Source: Bacillota bacterium
Lineage (GTDB): Bacteria; Bacillota; UBA4882; UBA8346
Length of the DNA: 61,140 bases
Assembly: GCA_023426245.1 (NCBI GenBank)
Contig: JAFABB010000059.1
Span: 1-61,140, forward strand
Direction of reading: 5' to 3'
A program made the translations under genes and the position numbers. The notes below the pieces were generated by a model. That model was not told where the DNA came from and did not search any database. It saw only the letters and a list, made by a program, of their open reading frames with translations. Positions 18,291 to 26,430 of this stretch are shown piece after piece (positions within the stretch are counted from its first letter, which is position 1; the number at the start of each line of letters is the position of its first letter).

Positions 18291-18437
18291 CTATCTTTTA
18301 CCGTGATAAGCACGATATAATTCCGGAAAAACCGTTCCCATCATTAGGGCTTTCATGGGATCCCAACGGTTTGTATAAAACTGAAACGGCACATAAGCTT
18401 GTGCAAGGCGCATATACATTTGGTTTCCAGCTTCCAT
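18291..18437 (-). CDS. cotJA: spore coat associated protein CotJA (48 residues)
   Basis: A very short gene, easy to miss. From ATG 18437 it reads MEAGNQMYMRLAQAYVPFQF, then Y-T-N-R-W-D-P-M-K-A-L-M-M-G-T-V-F-P-E-L-Y-R-A-Y, ending KR-stop at 18291. The LAxAYVPxQ...P..AL..GTxFPEL pattern is that of CotJA. GGAGG stands 7 bases upstream. It is somewhat shorter than some relatives but complete. As first gene of the cotJ operon it should follow a mother-cell sigma factor promoter, though I could not fix a convincing sigma-E site upstream. Confidence 0.9.
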   Translation of the reverse strand: MEAGNQMYMRLAQAYVPFQFYTNRWDPMKALMMGTVFPELYRAYHGKR

Positions 18438-18644
18438 ATAAAAACCTCCCATCATGCTTTTGTCTTTAATCTATTCACAATATAGGACTTTGGATCTAGG
18501 CTATTGTCCCAAAAACAAAGGATTAAGGCATAAAATCCAAATAAGACAAGATGCTTTTGTCCTGGGATACGTTCCCGAGTTATTCTGAATGAAATCGGGG
18601 GAAACTAATGAATGTGCGGCAAAAAATAGAAAGGAGGGTTGAAA

Positions 18645-19004
18645 ATGAATAATTTTTTTAGAAATTTATTAGGCCTTAATAAAATCGATCAAGAGAGCGG
18701 AACTTTGGAGAGCACAATTTCCTGGGAACCAGCAGAGCCGCGAAATTATGATACCTTAAATATCCATTACCGGGGATTACTCAAAGATTCGGGCACCAGC
18801 GAAGTTTATCTTCATTATGGTTTTGATAGTTGGAATCGTTCTATCAACACCGTAAAAATGGAAAAACAGGACGATGGAAGTTTCTATAAAGAGATAAAAG
18901 CCGAAGATGCCCACGAAATGAACCTATGTTTTAAAGACGGTGAAAATCATTGGGATAATAATCAAGGCCATAATTGGAATTTACAATTCCATGAACATCC
19001 ATAA
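18645..19004 (+). CDS. stand-alone carbohydrate-binding module, CBM25-like
   Basis: About 119 residues, almost all one starch-binding module: DTLNIHYRG, then EVYLHYGFDSWN, then M-N-L-C-F-K-D-G and the hallmark WDNNQGHNWN. CBM25 modules bind alpha-glucans and are normally attached to amylases; here no enzyme is attached and no signal peptide is visible, which suggests an intracellular role such as glycogen binding. AGGAGG is 7 bases before ATG 18645. It is divergent from cotJABC, and a strong hairpin follows its stop codon. Confidence 0.8.
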   Translation: MNNFFRNLLGLNKIDQESGTLESTISWEPAEPRNYDTLNIHYRGLLKDSGTSEVYLHYGFDSWNRSINTVKMEKQDDGSFYKEIKAEDAHEMNLCFKDGENHWDNNQGHNWNLQFHEHP

Positions 19005-19055
19005 ACCAGTTTTTTAGCTGATAATTTATATTGTTACAATTTTTAGAAAAGGTCT

Positions 19056-19095
19056 GGGCTGTTTACTCACTCAATTTAAACAGCCCTTATTTTTT
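19056..19095. terminator. strong terminator hairpin shared by convergent genes
   Basis: GGGCTGTTTA and TAAACAGCCC form a 10-bp stem with an 11-base loop, followed by TTATTTTTTAATTTTTTT on the + strand. It ends the CBM25 gene. On the - strand its right arm is the last coding bases of the cysteine-rich gene, whose stop codon lies in the loop. Confidence 0.8.
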
Positions 19096-19301
19096 AATTT
19101 TTTTCGTTTGAGTTGAATTCTTTCCGGTAAAACAATTTTCTCCACTTCAATTGCAGCATAATCTGCCTCCCCGAGACACCGGCAACAATTATCACAGACT
19201 TTGCTCGAATCCAGGTCGCACATTTCGCATTCTCCACAATCATCGCAAACTTTGGTATTGTCCAGTAAACATTGCTTATCCCTAGAACTCATATCGATCA
19301 C
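19071..19301 (-). CDS. small cysteine-rich, probably metal-binding protein
   Basis: About 76 residues with a repeated cysteine motif: K-V-C-D-D-C-G-E-C-E-M-C-D-L-D, then K-V-C-D-N-C-C-R-C-L, followed by a basic C-terminal tail. Spacing suggests zinc or iron-sulfur binding. I recognise the type from other Firmicutes but know no function. Start is uncertain: GTG 19301 or the ATG nine bases further in (19292), both with only a GGAAATGA-like site. The end of the gene overlaps the terminator of the convergent CBM25 gene. Confidence 0.65.
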   Translation of the reverse strand: MIDMSSRDKQCLLDNTKVCDDCGECEMCDLDSSKVCDNCCRCLGEADYAAIEVEKIVLPERIQLKRKKLKNKGCLN

Positions 19302-19426
19302 TCATTTCCAGTACTTATTGATTATTTATTTCCACTCAATTTTATAAATTCCTTTCTTGGATAATTCGGATAATTCTGCAGGAAACCGTTTGAATTCCCC
19401 GAATTTAAGAAATGAGGTGATTTCCA

Positions 19427-19660
19427 ATGTTGTACGCAGCTTCTGTCCGAGTCACTTTCAAAAAAACTCAGCGCCGTCTCGATATTATCGTGGAAGCAGA
19501 GAGCTTAGAAAGTGCGAAAGAAAAGGTATTAAAACAGGCGCGTAAAATCTACGCGCCCGGTAAAAAAGCTGTTTATACAATTATCGGTACTGTGAGTGAA
19601 ACCGAAGCCCTTAATGATTTTCCCAAAACAAACGAGGTTACTGCCGCTGAGTCTTCATAG
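19427..19660 (+). CDS. small hypothetical protein
   Basis: A 77-residue protein with a clear GAGGTG site 8 bases before its ATG. It starts MLYAASVRVTFKKTQRRLDI and shows an alternating beta / alpha / beta pattern (V-R-V-T-F-K-K, then an amphipathic helix ESLESAKEKVLKQARKI, then V-Y-T-I-I-G-T-V), like a small alpha-beta sandwich. I do not recognise the family. No neighbour gives a clue. Confidence 0.55.
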   Translation: MLYAASVRVTFKKTQRRLDIIVEAESLESAKEKVLKQARKIYAPGKKAVYTIIGTVSETEALNDFPKTNEVTAAESS

Positions 19661-19907
19661 TTTTACCCTACCCTTGGACAGCGGTTAACTCCCGTACCTT
19701 CAAAACCCCTTTTTGATAGTATTGTCCCCTATAAACAAGTACTCACTTCCAAGCCTAACTCCACCATAGGCCTGTAAACAAAGGCCAAGCTGTTGAATCT
19801 TTCTTTTGGTAAATTTTCCCGAGACGCCGGAATTATACATACTCTATAAAAAGGAGTTCAAGGGGAATACTATAAACCACGATTGATTAAATGATTGGGG
19901 ATATAAG

Positions 19908-20105
19908 ATGCCTGACGACTCAAAAATATCCGTAATTATTAGCTTTGTTACCAAACACCCTGAAAGTACGGCCTCTCGCCGCATCTGCCGTGAAATTCTA
20001 GGTCAAGCAGTAGAACATTTTAATGAAGAATTTGCTGTAGAGCTTGAAACCGGGCTACGGAATCATGATGACCTAATTAATACATATTATAGCTTAGTGC
20101 GCTAA
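19908..20105 (+). CDS. small hypothetical protein, overlapping the convergent epimerase gene
   Basis: A 65-residue frame, MPDDSKISVIISFVTKHPES, mostly helical and acidic, with GGGGAT ahead of the ATG. Its last 12 bases overlap the end of the epimerase gene on the other strand. I do not recognise it. The codon pattern is plausible but the evidence is only a start site and an open frame. Confidence 0.4.
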   Translation: MPDDSKISVIISFVTKHPESTASRRICREILGQAVEHFNEEFAVELETGLRNHDDLINTYYSLVR

Positions 20106-21008
20106 AAACCACTCCATTGTTAAACGCAACCCTTGTTCCAGGGTAGTCCGGGGTTCCCATCCCAGAACATTTCGAGCTTTAGCGATATCAAATATACTGT
20201 CACGGATATCTCCGGGGCGGGTTGGTGAATATTGGGGCTGGATACTACTTTGGGTTAAGCTTTTGATTTGTTGAAATACCTGGTTGACGCTTACCTTTCT
20301 TCCGGATCCGATATTCAATATTTGATGGTTACCGGTTGATATCGATTTTATGATTGCCCCGGCTACATCTTTAACGAACACAAAATCCCGAGTCTGTTCC
20401 CCATCGCCGAAAATGGATAATGGCTTATTTTTTAATAAATTATTGGTAAAGACGGCAATTACGCCACCTTCCCCTCCCGAGTCTTGCCTGGGGCCGTAAA
20501 CATTCGCAAACCGTAATATGGTATAATCAAGGCCATAGCTATGAAAATAGGTTTGCAAGTAGTGTTCGGGGGTATGTTTACTTATTCCATAAAATGACAT
20601 TGGCGCTATCGGATGTTCTTCGGTAATGGGAAGAAACTGCGGACTCCCATAAACAGCCGCTGAAGATGGATAAATAATTTTTTGAACCCCATTTTTCTTG
20701 GCGGCTTCCAGCACCTTGAGAGTTCCTAAAATATTGGATTCTAAATCAAATACGGGGCTTACAAAAGATTCCGGCACGTTAATTTGGGCTGCTAAATGGA
20801 TAATAAATTCCGGTTTTTCCTGGGCGACAATTTTTTCGAATTTTTCATCAAGAATATTCATTGAATAAAAGTGAACATCCTGCAAAATAGGCGATCCTTT
20901 TCCGGTTGATAAATTGTCCACTACTATTAAACGATGATGGGGTAATAATTCTTCGAGTAGATTAATTCCAATAAAACCGGCTCCCCCTGTAACCAGAATC
21001 TTTGCCAT
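20094..21008 (-). CDS. NAD-dependent sugar-nucleotide epimerase (UDP-glucose 4-epimerase type)
   Basis: A 304-residue extended short-chain dehydrogenase. The NAD-binding TGGAGFIG motif is at residues 7-14, the active-site serine region at S115-S116, and the catalytic Y140-G-I-S-K144. Later NVYGPRQDSGGEGGVIAVF and RDFVFVKDVAGAI are typical of GalE and related UDP-sugar epimerases, which feed surface polysaccharide synthesis; exact substrate cannot be read. I choose ATG 21008 (MAKILV) with GAGG 8 bases upstream; a TTG six codons earlier overlaps the ferritin-like gene. Confidence 0.9.
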   Translation of the reverse strand: MAKILVTGGAGFIGINLLEELLPHHRLIVVDNLSTGKGSPILQDVHFYSMNILDEKFEKIVAQEKPEFIIHLAAQINVPESFVSPVFDLESNILGTLKVLEAAKKNGVQKIIYPSSAAVYGSPQFLPITEEHPIAPMSFYGISKHTPEHYLQTYFHSYGLDYTILRFANVYGPRQDSGGEGGVIAVFTNNLLKNKPLSIFGDGEQTRDFVFVKDVAGAIIKSISTGNHQILNIGSGRKVSVNQVFQQIKSLTQSSIQPQYSPTRPGDIRDSIFDIAKARNVLGWEPRTTLEQGLRLTMEWFLAH

Positions 21009-21022
21009 TCCAGGTTCCTCTT

Positions 21023-21622
21023 TCAATTATCATATATCGCACAAAAAAGTTTGGTAAACTCGCTAACATGTTCTTTTTCTTGATTCATAATGAGGGTCAA
21101 TGAATTTTGGATTACCGGATTCGTAGTTTCTTTTAATTGCCTCTGATAAGCATTGATCGCTTTAAGTTCATCCCGGATCGCATTTTGCAAACATTCCATC
21201 GTTCGGTCATCGGCCATATACATTCTTTTTTCGTTATAATCATGCCGGTGCCGTTCCGGTTTAAGACAAGTTTGACACTGAAACGGTAACCCCGTCCCAA
21301 AAGGATTACTACTAAAAGGATTGGAGCTTCCGTTGCCGTTCGAAAACTCGGAAAAGCCGGCCCTTTGAAATTCTTTGGCTTGGAACGAATCTATTTGAGC
21401 TAATACTCCCATAAGGCGGATAAAATGTTCTTTTTCATCATTGGCTGCTTCCCGAAATACCGAACTGATACGGTAATCCTTCACCAAATCTGCGCATTCC
21501 AAATAACCTACGATAGCGCCTAATTCATCAGCAATGTCTTCTCTTAAAAGATAAAGGACTGGATCGGATATAAATTGAGAATTACCGGGAGAATTTGTAC
21601 CGGGCTGAAAAGTTTGATCCAT
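21023..21622 (-). CDS. protein with two ferritin-like domains
   Basis: A 199-residue protein built of two rubrerythrin-type helical repeats. Each shows the metal-binding pair: DELGAIVGYLECADL with N-D-E-K-E-H, and DELKAINAYQRQL with N-Q-E-K-E-H. The halves are joined by an asparagine/glycine/phenylalanine-rich linker that holds C-Q-T-C. Such proteins bind di-iron or di-manganese centres and often protect spores or anaerobes from peroxide. GGAGG precedes the ATG. The epimerase gene follows after 14 bases, so they may be co-transcribed. The nearby cotJ operon makes a spore role thinkable but unproven. Confidence 0.75.
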   Translation of the reverse strand: MDQTFQPGTNSPGNSQFISDPVLYLLREDIADELGAIVGYLECADLVKDYRISSVFREAANDEKEHFIRLMGVLAQIDSFQAKEFQRAGFSEFSNGNGSSNPFSSNPFGTGLPFQCQTCLKPERHRHDYNEKRMYMADDRTMECLQNAIRDELKAINAYQRQLKETTNPVIQNSLTLIMNQEKEHVSEFTKLFCAIYDN

Positions 21623-21710
21623 TGAAGTTCCTCCGTTAATATAATCAAAGCAAAAACAATTTTCCTAACTGCTGACTGCTATGATTATATGTACGAAAGT
21701 CCTGAAAAGT

Positions 21711-22277
21711 TCATACCCTTATATAGCGTTTAATCAGCTCTTCCCTTGTTATCCAGACCTCAAAAGCCTCTTTTGGCGTCTGAAATGTAGCCTTTTTTTT
21801 GGTTTTATAGGAATAAAAGATTCTCCGCAAAACACTCTCCCAAAAACTCAACCACCAATGGTTCCAGCCTTTCGGTATCGGAACTAAAGTAAATCCCAAA
21901 CGCTTTGCTCCAGCTGTTAATACATTCACTCCATAAAAGCCCTGAACTTGTCCGGAAATTATATTTTTAGAACATGCCTCAGCTAGGGCGGTAAATTCAG
22001 CCTTAAGCATTTCCAACATCCGCCACTCCATAGAACGGGATGAATCCTCCCTCCCCATTTCCGCTATGCGTTTATTGGACAAATGAAACTCTGCGATAGA
22101 ATCCCCAGGATTAATGAAGGTGCCGTTAATATCAAGCTTCGTTTTGCCGTGATAACCATGAAAACAAATCAACAACAACTGATTTTTTGAACCAGGGATA
22201 CCTGTTGCAGCAACTTTTTTTAAATAACGGCGATCAATAGCCATGCCTAACCTTTGTAAAATGGTCATATCGCTCAT
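21711..22277 (-). CDS. YkoP-like domain protein
   Basis: A 188-residue protein with the order seen in YkoP of Bacillus: IAEFHLSNKRIAEM near residue 60, then a helical stretch with M-L-K-A-E-F-T-A-L-A, then QGFYGVNVLTAGAKRLGF, then a C-terminal E-V-W-I-T-R-E-E-L-I-K-R-Y. The function of this family is unknown; it is often encoded beside polysaccharide deacetylases, and two such genes lie in this window, one about 500 bases downstream. No clear ribosome binding site is seen at ATG 22277 beyond GGAGAA. Confidence 0.65.
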   Translation of the reverse strand: MSDMTILQRLGMAIDRRYLKKVAATGIPGSKNQLLLICFHGYHGKTKLDINGTFINPGDSIAEFHLSNKRIAEMGREDSSRSMEWRMLEMLKAEFTALAEACSKNIISGQVQGFYGVNVLTAGAKRLGFTLVPIPKGWNHWWLSFWESVLRRIFYSYKTKKKATFQTPKEAFEVWITREELIKRYIRV

Positions 22278-22326
22278 CGTAAAATTCTCCTGTTTTTACT
22301 TAAATTAATCTTTTTGATACATATAA

Positions 22327-22489
22327 AGTAGTCATCCACCCTTGTCTGCTGGGGCAGGTGAAAGGATGAAAATAAGTTATTTATTCCCGCAGAGCTTCTT
22401 TTTCAACAATGTTTTTCATCTTTTCTCTGCGTCTCCGCACCTTGACGGAAGAATTGATCTTTTAGGCTTCGAAGTATTTTCTAGATAGT
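22327..22489. repeat. left copy of inverted intergenic repeat
   Basis: The segment begins AGTAGTCATCCACCC (22327-22341) and ends AGTATTTTCTAGATAGT (22473-22489). Both blocks recur, in the same order but inverted, at 26400 to 26299. A third looser copy of the second block lies at 22721-22737. The middle parts do not match. The two copies enclose the three-gene glycolipid operon and about 4 kb in all. Confidence 0.55.
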
Positions 22490-22554
22490 CCCTCACCCCG
22501 GCATGCCGGGGGAATCGAAAGAATGAAAATGAGCCTAATACCGACCCTAGCCCT

Positions 22555-22575
22555 AAAAAACGCTTTGCGTTTTTT
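22555..22575. terminator. perfect 9-bp hairpin with A/T flanks
   Basis: AAAAAACGC-TTT-GCGTTTTTT can act as a terminator on either strand. It lies downstream of the deacetylase operon on the - strand and could end that transcript. Confidence 0.5.
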
Positions 22576-22758
22576 CAAAGAATTGTTTCACAATTCCACT
22601 TAAAAGGTATTAGTCCATCTTTCGGGTCTATTGTTAACCTTCGTTGGTCATGCTACAGCCTTTAGGCCTGCAATTCCAACAAATTCCCTTTAAGGGGAAG
22701 AGTAGAAGCATTTGGGCGAAAGTATTTTCTAAGTAGTGATAGTTACCCAACAATAAAG

Positions 22759-23475
22759 TTAACCTTGAGTCGTTGTTAAAGTAACAAAACGGTAGCCTTC
22801 TGCTTGCGCTTGCTCAATAAATTGAGGCAAAGCTTCCAAAGTATGCCGGGGCGCGCCCGGATCACCCCCTGCATCGTGGATTACAATGATACAACCGGGT
22901 TGTAGTTTTCTTTTCAGGCGCTCAACAATTTGCAGCGGAGTCGTCTTTATATCCCAATCTATCGCATTGGCGGTCCATAAAACAATTCGAAGATTAAAAT
23001 GTTTTACGGTTGCTAACTCAAAAAAATTCAAAGCCCCCCATGGAGGCCTAAACCAAACAATTGATTTTCCAGTGATATTTTCTAAAATTCTAATACCCCG
23101 CCTGATGGTTCTGATACTTTTATAAGCAAACATGCTGTAAGCATGACAATGATCATAAGTATGAACGCCAATTTCATGGCCATGCTCTAGAATTTTCTTT
23201 ACCAACTCCGGTGAGCGTTCAGCCCGATAACCCACCAAAAAAAAAGTTGCCGGGATATGGTACTCTGCCAAAACATTCAATATTTGCGGGGTAATTTCAG
23301 GATTCGGGCCGTCATCAAATGTCAGGCAAATAGTAGGTTTCCCTTCCAGCACACCACTGCCGGAGTGCCCTTTTTTGAGGACCTTTCTTGAAAACCAACG
23401 CTGCCAGTAATCGGTCACCGGATATATTAATGCCCAAAATATAACAGCCGTTAGCCCGATGATCCACCAAATCAT
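22759..23475 (-). CDS. polysaccharide deacetylase, membrane-anchored
   Basis: About 238 residues of the NodB/CE4 fold after an N-terminal membrane helix. Motifs: TFDDGPNP with D54 and D55, and GHEIGVHTYDH with His105 and His109; later WFRPPWGA and V-I-H-D-A-G-G-D. It probably trims acetyl groups from an envelope glycan. I choose ATG 23475 (MIWWIIGL): it begins one base after the MFS stop codon, with GATGAGG inside the end of that gene, so the two are translationally coupled. It is third in the glycosyltransferase-MFS-deacetylase operon. Confidence 0.88.
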   Translation of the reverse strand: MIWWIIGLTAVIFWALIYPVTDYWQRWFSRKVLKKGHSGSGVLEGKPTICLTFDDGPNPEITPQILNVLAEYHIPATFFLVGYRAERSPELVKKILEHGHEIGVHTYDHCHAYSMFAYKSIRTIRRGIRILENITGKSIVWFRPPWGALNFFELATVKHFNLRIVLWTANAIDWDIKTTPLQIVERLKRKLQPGCIIVIHDAGGDPGAPRHTLEALPQFIEQAQAEGYRFVTLTTTQG

Positions 23476-23476
23476 C

Positions 23477-24772
23477 TTACTCAACCTCATCCTGATAATG
23501 TCGAAATGGATAGACCATATATACAATCGCCATCAAAACCAAACAAAAGCTACTGAAATAAAATGGTGCCACTAAACCAGTGCCGCCTAATAATCCTAAA
23601 TCTTTACTGCTCAAAGTGCCAAGATATCCTCCAACCAATGGACCGAATGCAAATCCCGCTCCTTCCACGGACATAAATAATCCCATGAGTACCCCGCGTT
23701 GAGATGAGGGGATTGAACCCGCCAATAGTGAGTTCCAGGCTGGCTGAATCAAAGCATAGGAAAGGCCGACAAAACCAACCAACCACCAAACGTTATGGCT
23801 GTTACCTTGTGAAACCAAGATAAATATCGAACTTGATGCAAGCAAAAATCCGGCAACCAGGAATGCCCGTGGGCCTTGGCGATCGGCCAAACGCCCGACC
23901 GGGATCATAAAGGATACTACTACAATACCACCTATAAACAGCAACATACTATACTGGGCTTCCGTCAGGTTGAGCTTATCGGTAGCAAAGGGCAAAAGGT
24001 TTGGCAAGAGCATACCCAGGGATAATGTCTGAAAAAACATTCCCGGAATCAAGCCTTTCACTTTCCAAAGTCGTTTTACAATATCCTTAATCCGTTCCTT
24101 GGCGGGAACCTGAAGTCTAGCCTCAGCAATCTGTTTAATATGCGGTACCCGGTTCCAACTCCACCATCCTAAAATACAAATAACCACTGCCAATAAAGCG
24201 ACCACAGCTAATACCGCAAACCCGGTCCGGTACGCATTGAAGATGGGCAGATGAACCTTTAATAGGAATTTGCTCATGCTACTGTCAATTAAAAAACCCA
24301 TTAAAATAGGTCCTAATCCACCGCCAGCCAGCCAAATAACGGAAATAACACTAATAATGGTTGCTCTCTTTTCTTCACCAACTGTCTCTATAGAACCTGC
24401 GATCGCTGCGGGCCATGTCGGTGAAACTCCAATGCCAATTAAAATTGCTGCTAAAATCAATAACAACAGGCTTTGATGAAAAGTCATGATTAATAGAACT
24501 CCGGCAGCTGTTGCAATGCTTCCACAAAGTAACACCGGCCAAGGCCCCTTGTGATCGACAAGCCACCCAATTGCACTTTTAGAAAAATTATCTGCCAAAA
24601 GATTGGCTGTAAAGACAGCGCCAATTGTAGCCGTCGTATAATGCAAATTTTTCAAAAAGCTGGGCAAAAAAGTCAAAAATAAAGACATCCGGATAAATTC
24701 AATGGATGAAATAATAGCCAAAAAGGCGATTATCACCGGATGTTTAAATAAACCTTCCTTTTTATCAAACAC
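23477..24772 (-). CDS. MFS transporter, possible glycolipid flippase by context
   Basis: A 431-residue protein with about 12 hydrophobic segments and major-facilitator motifs such as D-N-F-S-K-S-A-I-G-W-L-V-D-H-K-G between helices 2 and 3 and GRLADRQGPRAFLVAG in the second half. The likely start is GTG 24772 with AAGGGGAG upstream, 18 bases after the glycosyltransferase stop. In Staphylococcus aureus a UgtP-type glycosyltransferase gene is followed by the MFS flippase LtaA, which moves diglucosyl-diacylglycerol across the membrane. The same order here makes a flippase role reasonable, but sequence alone only shows an MFS protein. Confidence 0.85.
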   Translation of the reverse strand: MFDKKEGLFKHPVIIAFLAIISSIEFIRMSLFLTFLPSFLKNLHYTTATIGAVFTANLLADNFSKSAIGWLVDHKGPWPVLLCGSIATAAGVLLIMTFHQSLLLLILAAILIGIGVSPTWPAAIAGSIETVGEEKRATIISVISVIWLAGGGLGPILMGFLIDSSMSKFLLKVHLPIFNAYRTGFAVLAVVALLAVVICILGWWSWNRVPHIKQIAEARLQVPAKERIKDIVKRLWKVKGLIPGMFFQTLSLGMLLPNLLPFATDKLNLTEAQYSMLLFIGGIVVVSFMIPVGRLADRQGPRAFLVAGFLLASSSIFILVSQGNSHNVWWLVGFVGLSYALIQPAWNSLLAGSIPSSQRGVLMGLFMSVEGAGFAFGPLVGGYLGTLSSKDLGLLGGTGLVAPFYFSSFCLVLMAIVYMVYPFRHYQDEVE

Positions 24773-24790
24773 GGACTTCTCCCCTTACCA

Positions 24791-25984
24791 TTAACGGATA
24801 AAATTTTTCCTTCGAGTAATCGGAGTCAGCATTTTTAAGATAGCATTTGCTGCTACAGCTGCTGAATTGGGATGCCCTAATTTCAAACAATTTCTTTGAA
24901 ATAACAGCCGAAATTGCTCATCACAAACCATGCGATGAATGGCTGTTCTCACCCGGTGTTCTGTTTTAGCAATGATTGCAGCCCGGTGACGCCATAAATA
25001 ATTGGCGTTGACCTCTTCTTGTCCCGGTGTTGGCTTATAAATAACCATCGGCAAACCGCTTGCCAAAGCTTCTGAAATTGTAATCCCTCCGGCCTTAGTA
25101 ATTAACAGATCCGCCATTTTCATTAAACCAGCCATATTTTGATAGAACTTTTCCACTCTAAAATTGGAATACTTCCCCACCAAGGGCTGGAGTTTATCAT
25201 ATAAATCATGATTATACCCAGTTAGGATTAAAGCTTGGACACCATCGGGCAACTGTTCCAACGTACGATGCAGTTTAAAACGGGTTGCCCTGAAAATTCC
25301 GTCACTTCCACCCATAATGATGATAACCTTGTCGTCCGGTTTATACCCAAAAGCCGCCCGCAGTTTTGCCTTATAAAAATCGTTATTAAACTCCGGAAGG
25401 ATTGGAATTCCGCTATCCATTATTTTTCTCCGTGGCACTCCTCTTCCAACTAGTCCTTCCGCCACTTCCGAAGAACCTACAATATATAAGTCAGTATTTG
25501 GATGAATCCATTGACTATGGACGCACATATCGGTTATCACAGTCACCACTGGCACATTTAAATGACCGCTTGCCTTCATTTCCGAAAGAACGCCTGCAGG
25601 TATGGGAAAAGTTGAAATAATCAGTCGCGGCCGTAAATTATCAACCAACATCATGAGTTCAGAATAACCGATTTTATTCAAGTGGCGCTGCCAAAAAGAG
25701 TCAGGAGATATTTTTCCAGTGGCCTGATAATATAAAGCATAACCTACCGGGAAATGTCTAATACTTTGCATATAACTAAATTGGGTCAACCGGTTGAACA
25801 AAGGGATTAATAGGTCACAATAATCAACGGTAATAATCTTCATTCCGGGGGCTTGTAATTGTAGGGCCGATGTTAAAGCTCTTGCGACTTGGTTATGCCC
25901 CCCACCATAGCTGGCAGATAAAATTAGAACATCGCATTCTTCCTTAACCAAATTACACTCCTCTATCAAATCATTTATCGCCAT
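24791..25984 (-). CDS. diacylglycerol glycosyltransferase, MGDG synthase / UgtP type
   Basis: A 397-residue GT28-family enzyme like UgtP and plant MGDG synthase, which transfer sugar from a UDP donor to diacylglycerol to make membrane glycolipids. Visible marks are SASYGGGHNQVARAL (the G-x-G-H-x-x-A motif), the MGDG-synthase N domain with STFPIPAGVLSEM and TVITDMCVHSQWIHP, then a C-terminal donor site with M-G-G-S-D-G and KAGGITISEALASGLPMVIY. ATG 25984 has a weak site; TTG 25951 with AGAGGAG upstream is a good alternative start. First gene of a three-gene operon. Confidence 0.88.
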   Translation of the reverse strand: MAINDLIEECNLVKEECDVLILSASYGGGHNQVARALTSALQLQAPGMKIITVDYCDLLIPLFNRLTQFSYMQSIRHFPVGYALYYQATGKISPDSFWQRHLNKIGYSELMMLVDNLRPRLIISTFPIPAGVLSEMKASGHLNVPVVTVITDMCVHSQWIHPNTDLYIVGSSEVAEGLVGRGVPRRKIMDSGIPILPEFNNDFYKAKLRAAFGYKPDDKVIIIMGGSDGIFRATRFKLHRTLEQLPDGVQALILTGYNHDLYDKLQPLVGKYSNFRVEKFYQNMAGLMKMADLLITKAGGITISEALASGLPMVIYKPTPGQEEVNANYLWRHRAAIIAKTEHRVRTAIHRMVCDEQFRLLFQRNCLKLGHPNSAAVAANAILKMLTPITRRKNFIR

Positions 25985-26430
25985 ATTTACTTAATTTGAC
26001 AAGTTTATTTAAATTCCTGCAAAATTGTTATGTTGATCATTTTAGGAGTTCAAAGAACACAACTATTAGGTGATTAACGGAACTTATGCTAAAAAGTTTC
26101 TTTATGATTTTAGGGTTCGTCCAATTTTTTCATAAATGACAAATTTTTCATAAACCAACTTAAACTACCTGATATTGATTGACTGTTCATTTGGAAATCT
26201 AATATAAAAATAAAACTTCGCCGGTTTAGGGTGTATTCTCGGGCTTGTTTTATTTTCATTGATTCTAATGGCAGCCCGTTTGAAGGGCTGTCATGCGTAC
26301 TATCTAGAAAATACTTTTAACTCAGATTCTAGATAGAACAGCCAGCCCAACGAGTTTTTATTACTTCGTTGTCCCAGCAAAGCTGGGGTGGATGACTACT
26401 TGGAAGATAGGAGAAAGGAGTGAGAATTAT
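25985..26430. other. divergent intergenic region with repeat and hairpins
   Basis: About 446 bases between the glycosyltransferase (-) and the thiamine-binding-like gene (+) hold no supported gene. They include a GGCAGCCC/GGGCTGTC hairpin (26270-26292), a CCCAGC/GCTGGG hairpin (26373-26387) and the right copy of the inverted repeat. Promoters for both neighbours must lie here, but I could not single one out. Confidence 0.5.
26299..26400. repeat. right copy of inverted intergenic repeat
   Basis: ACTATCTAGAAAATACT (26299-26315) and GGGTGGATGACTACT (26386-26400) are the exact complements of the two blocks of the left copy, in mirrored order. A stem CCCAGC/GCTGGG lies just inside. Only the end blocks are conserved, so this may be the border of a larger, decayed unit. 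Confidence 0.55.

Larger units (their letters stand above)
22278..22758. other. repeat-rich intergenic region
   Basis: No gene is supported in these 481 bases. They hold the left copy of an inverted intergenic repeat (22327-22489), a CTCTGCGTCTCCGCAC stretch like the widespread 'acagagaacaca' repeats, a GCATGC-centred GC hairpin (about 22498-22512), a perfect AAAAAACGC-TTT-GCGTTTTTT hairpin (22555-22575) and GAATTG/CAATTC. The pattern suggests old mobile or regulatory debris. Confidence 0.55.
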
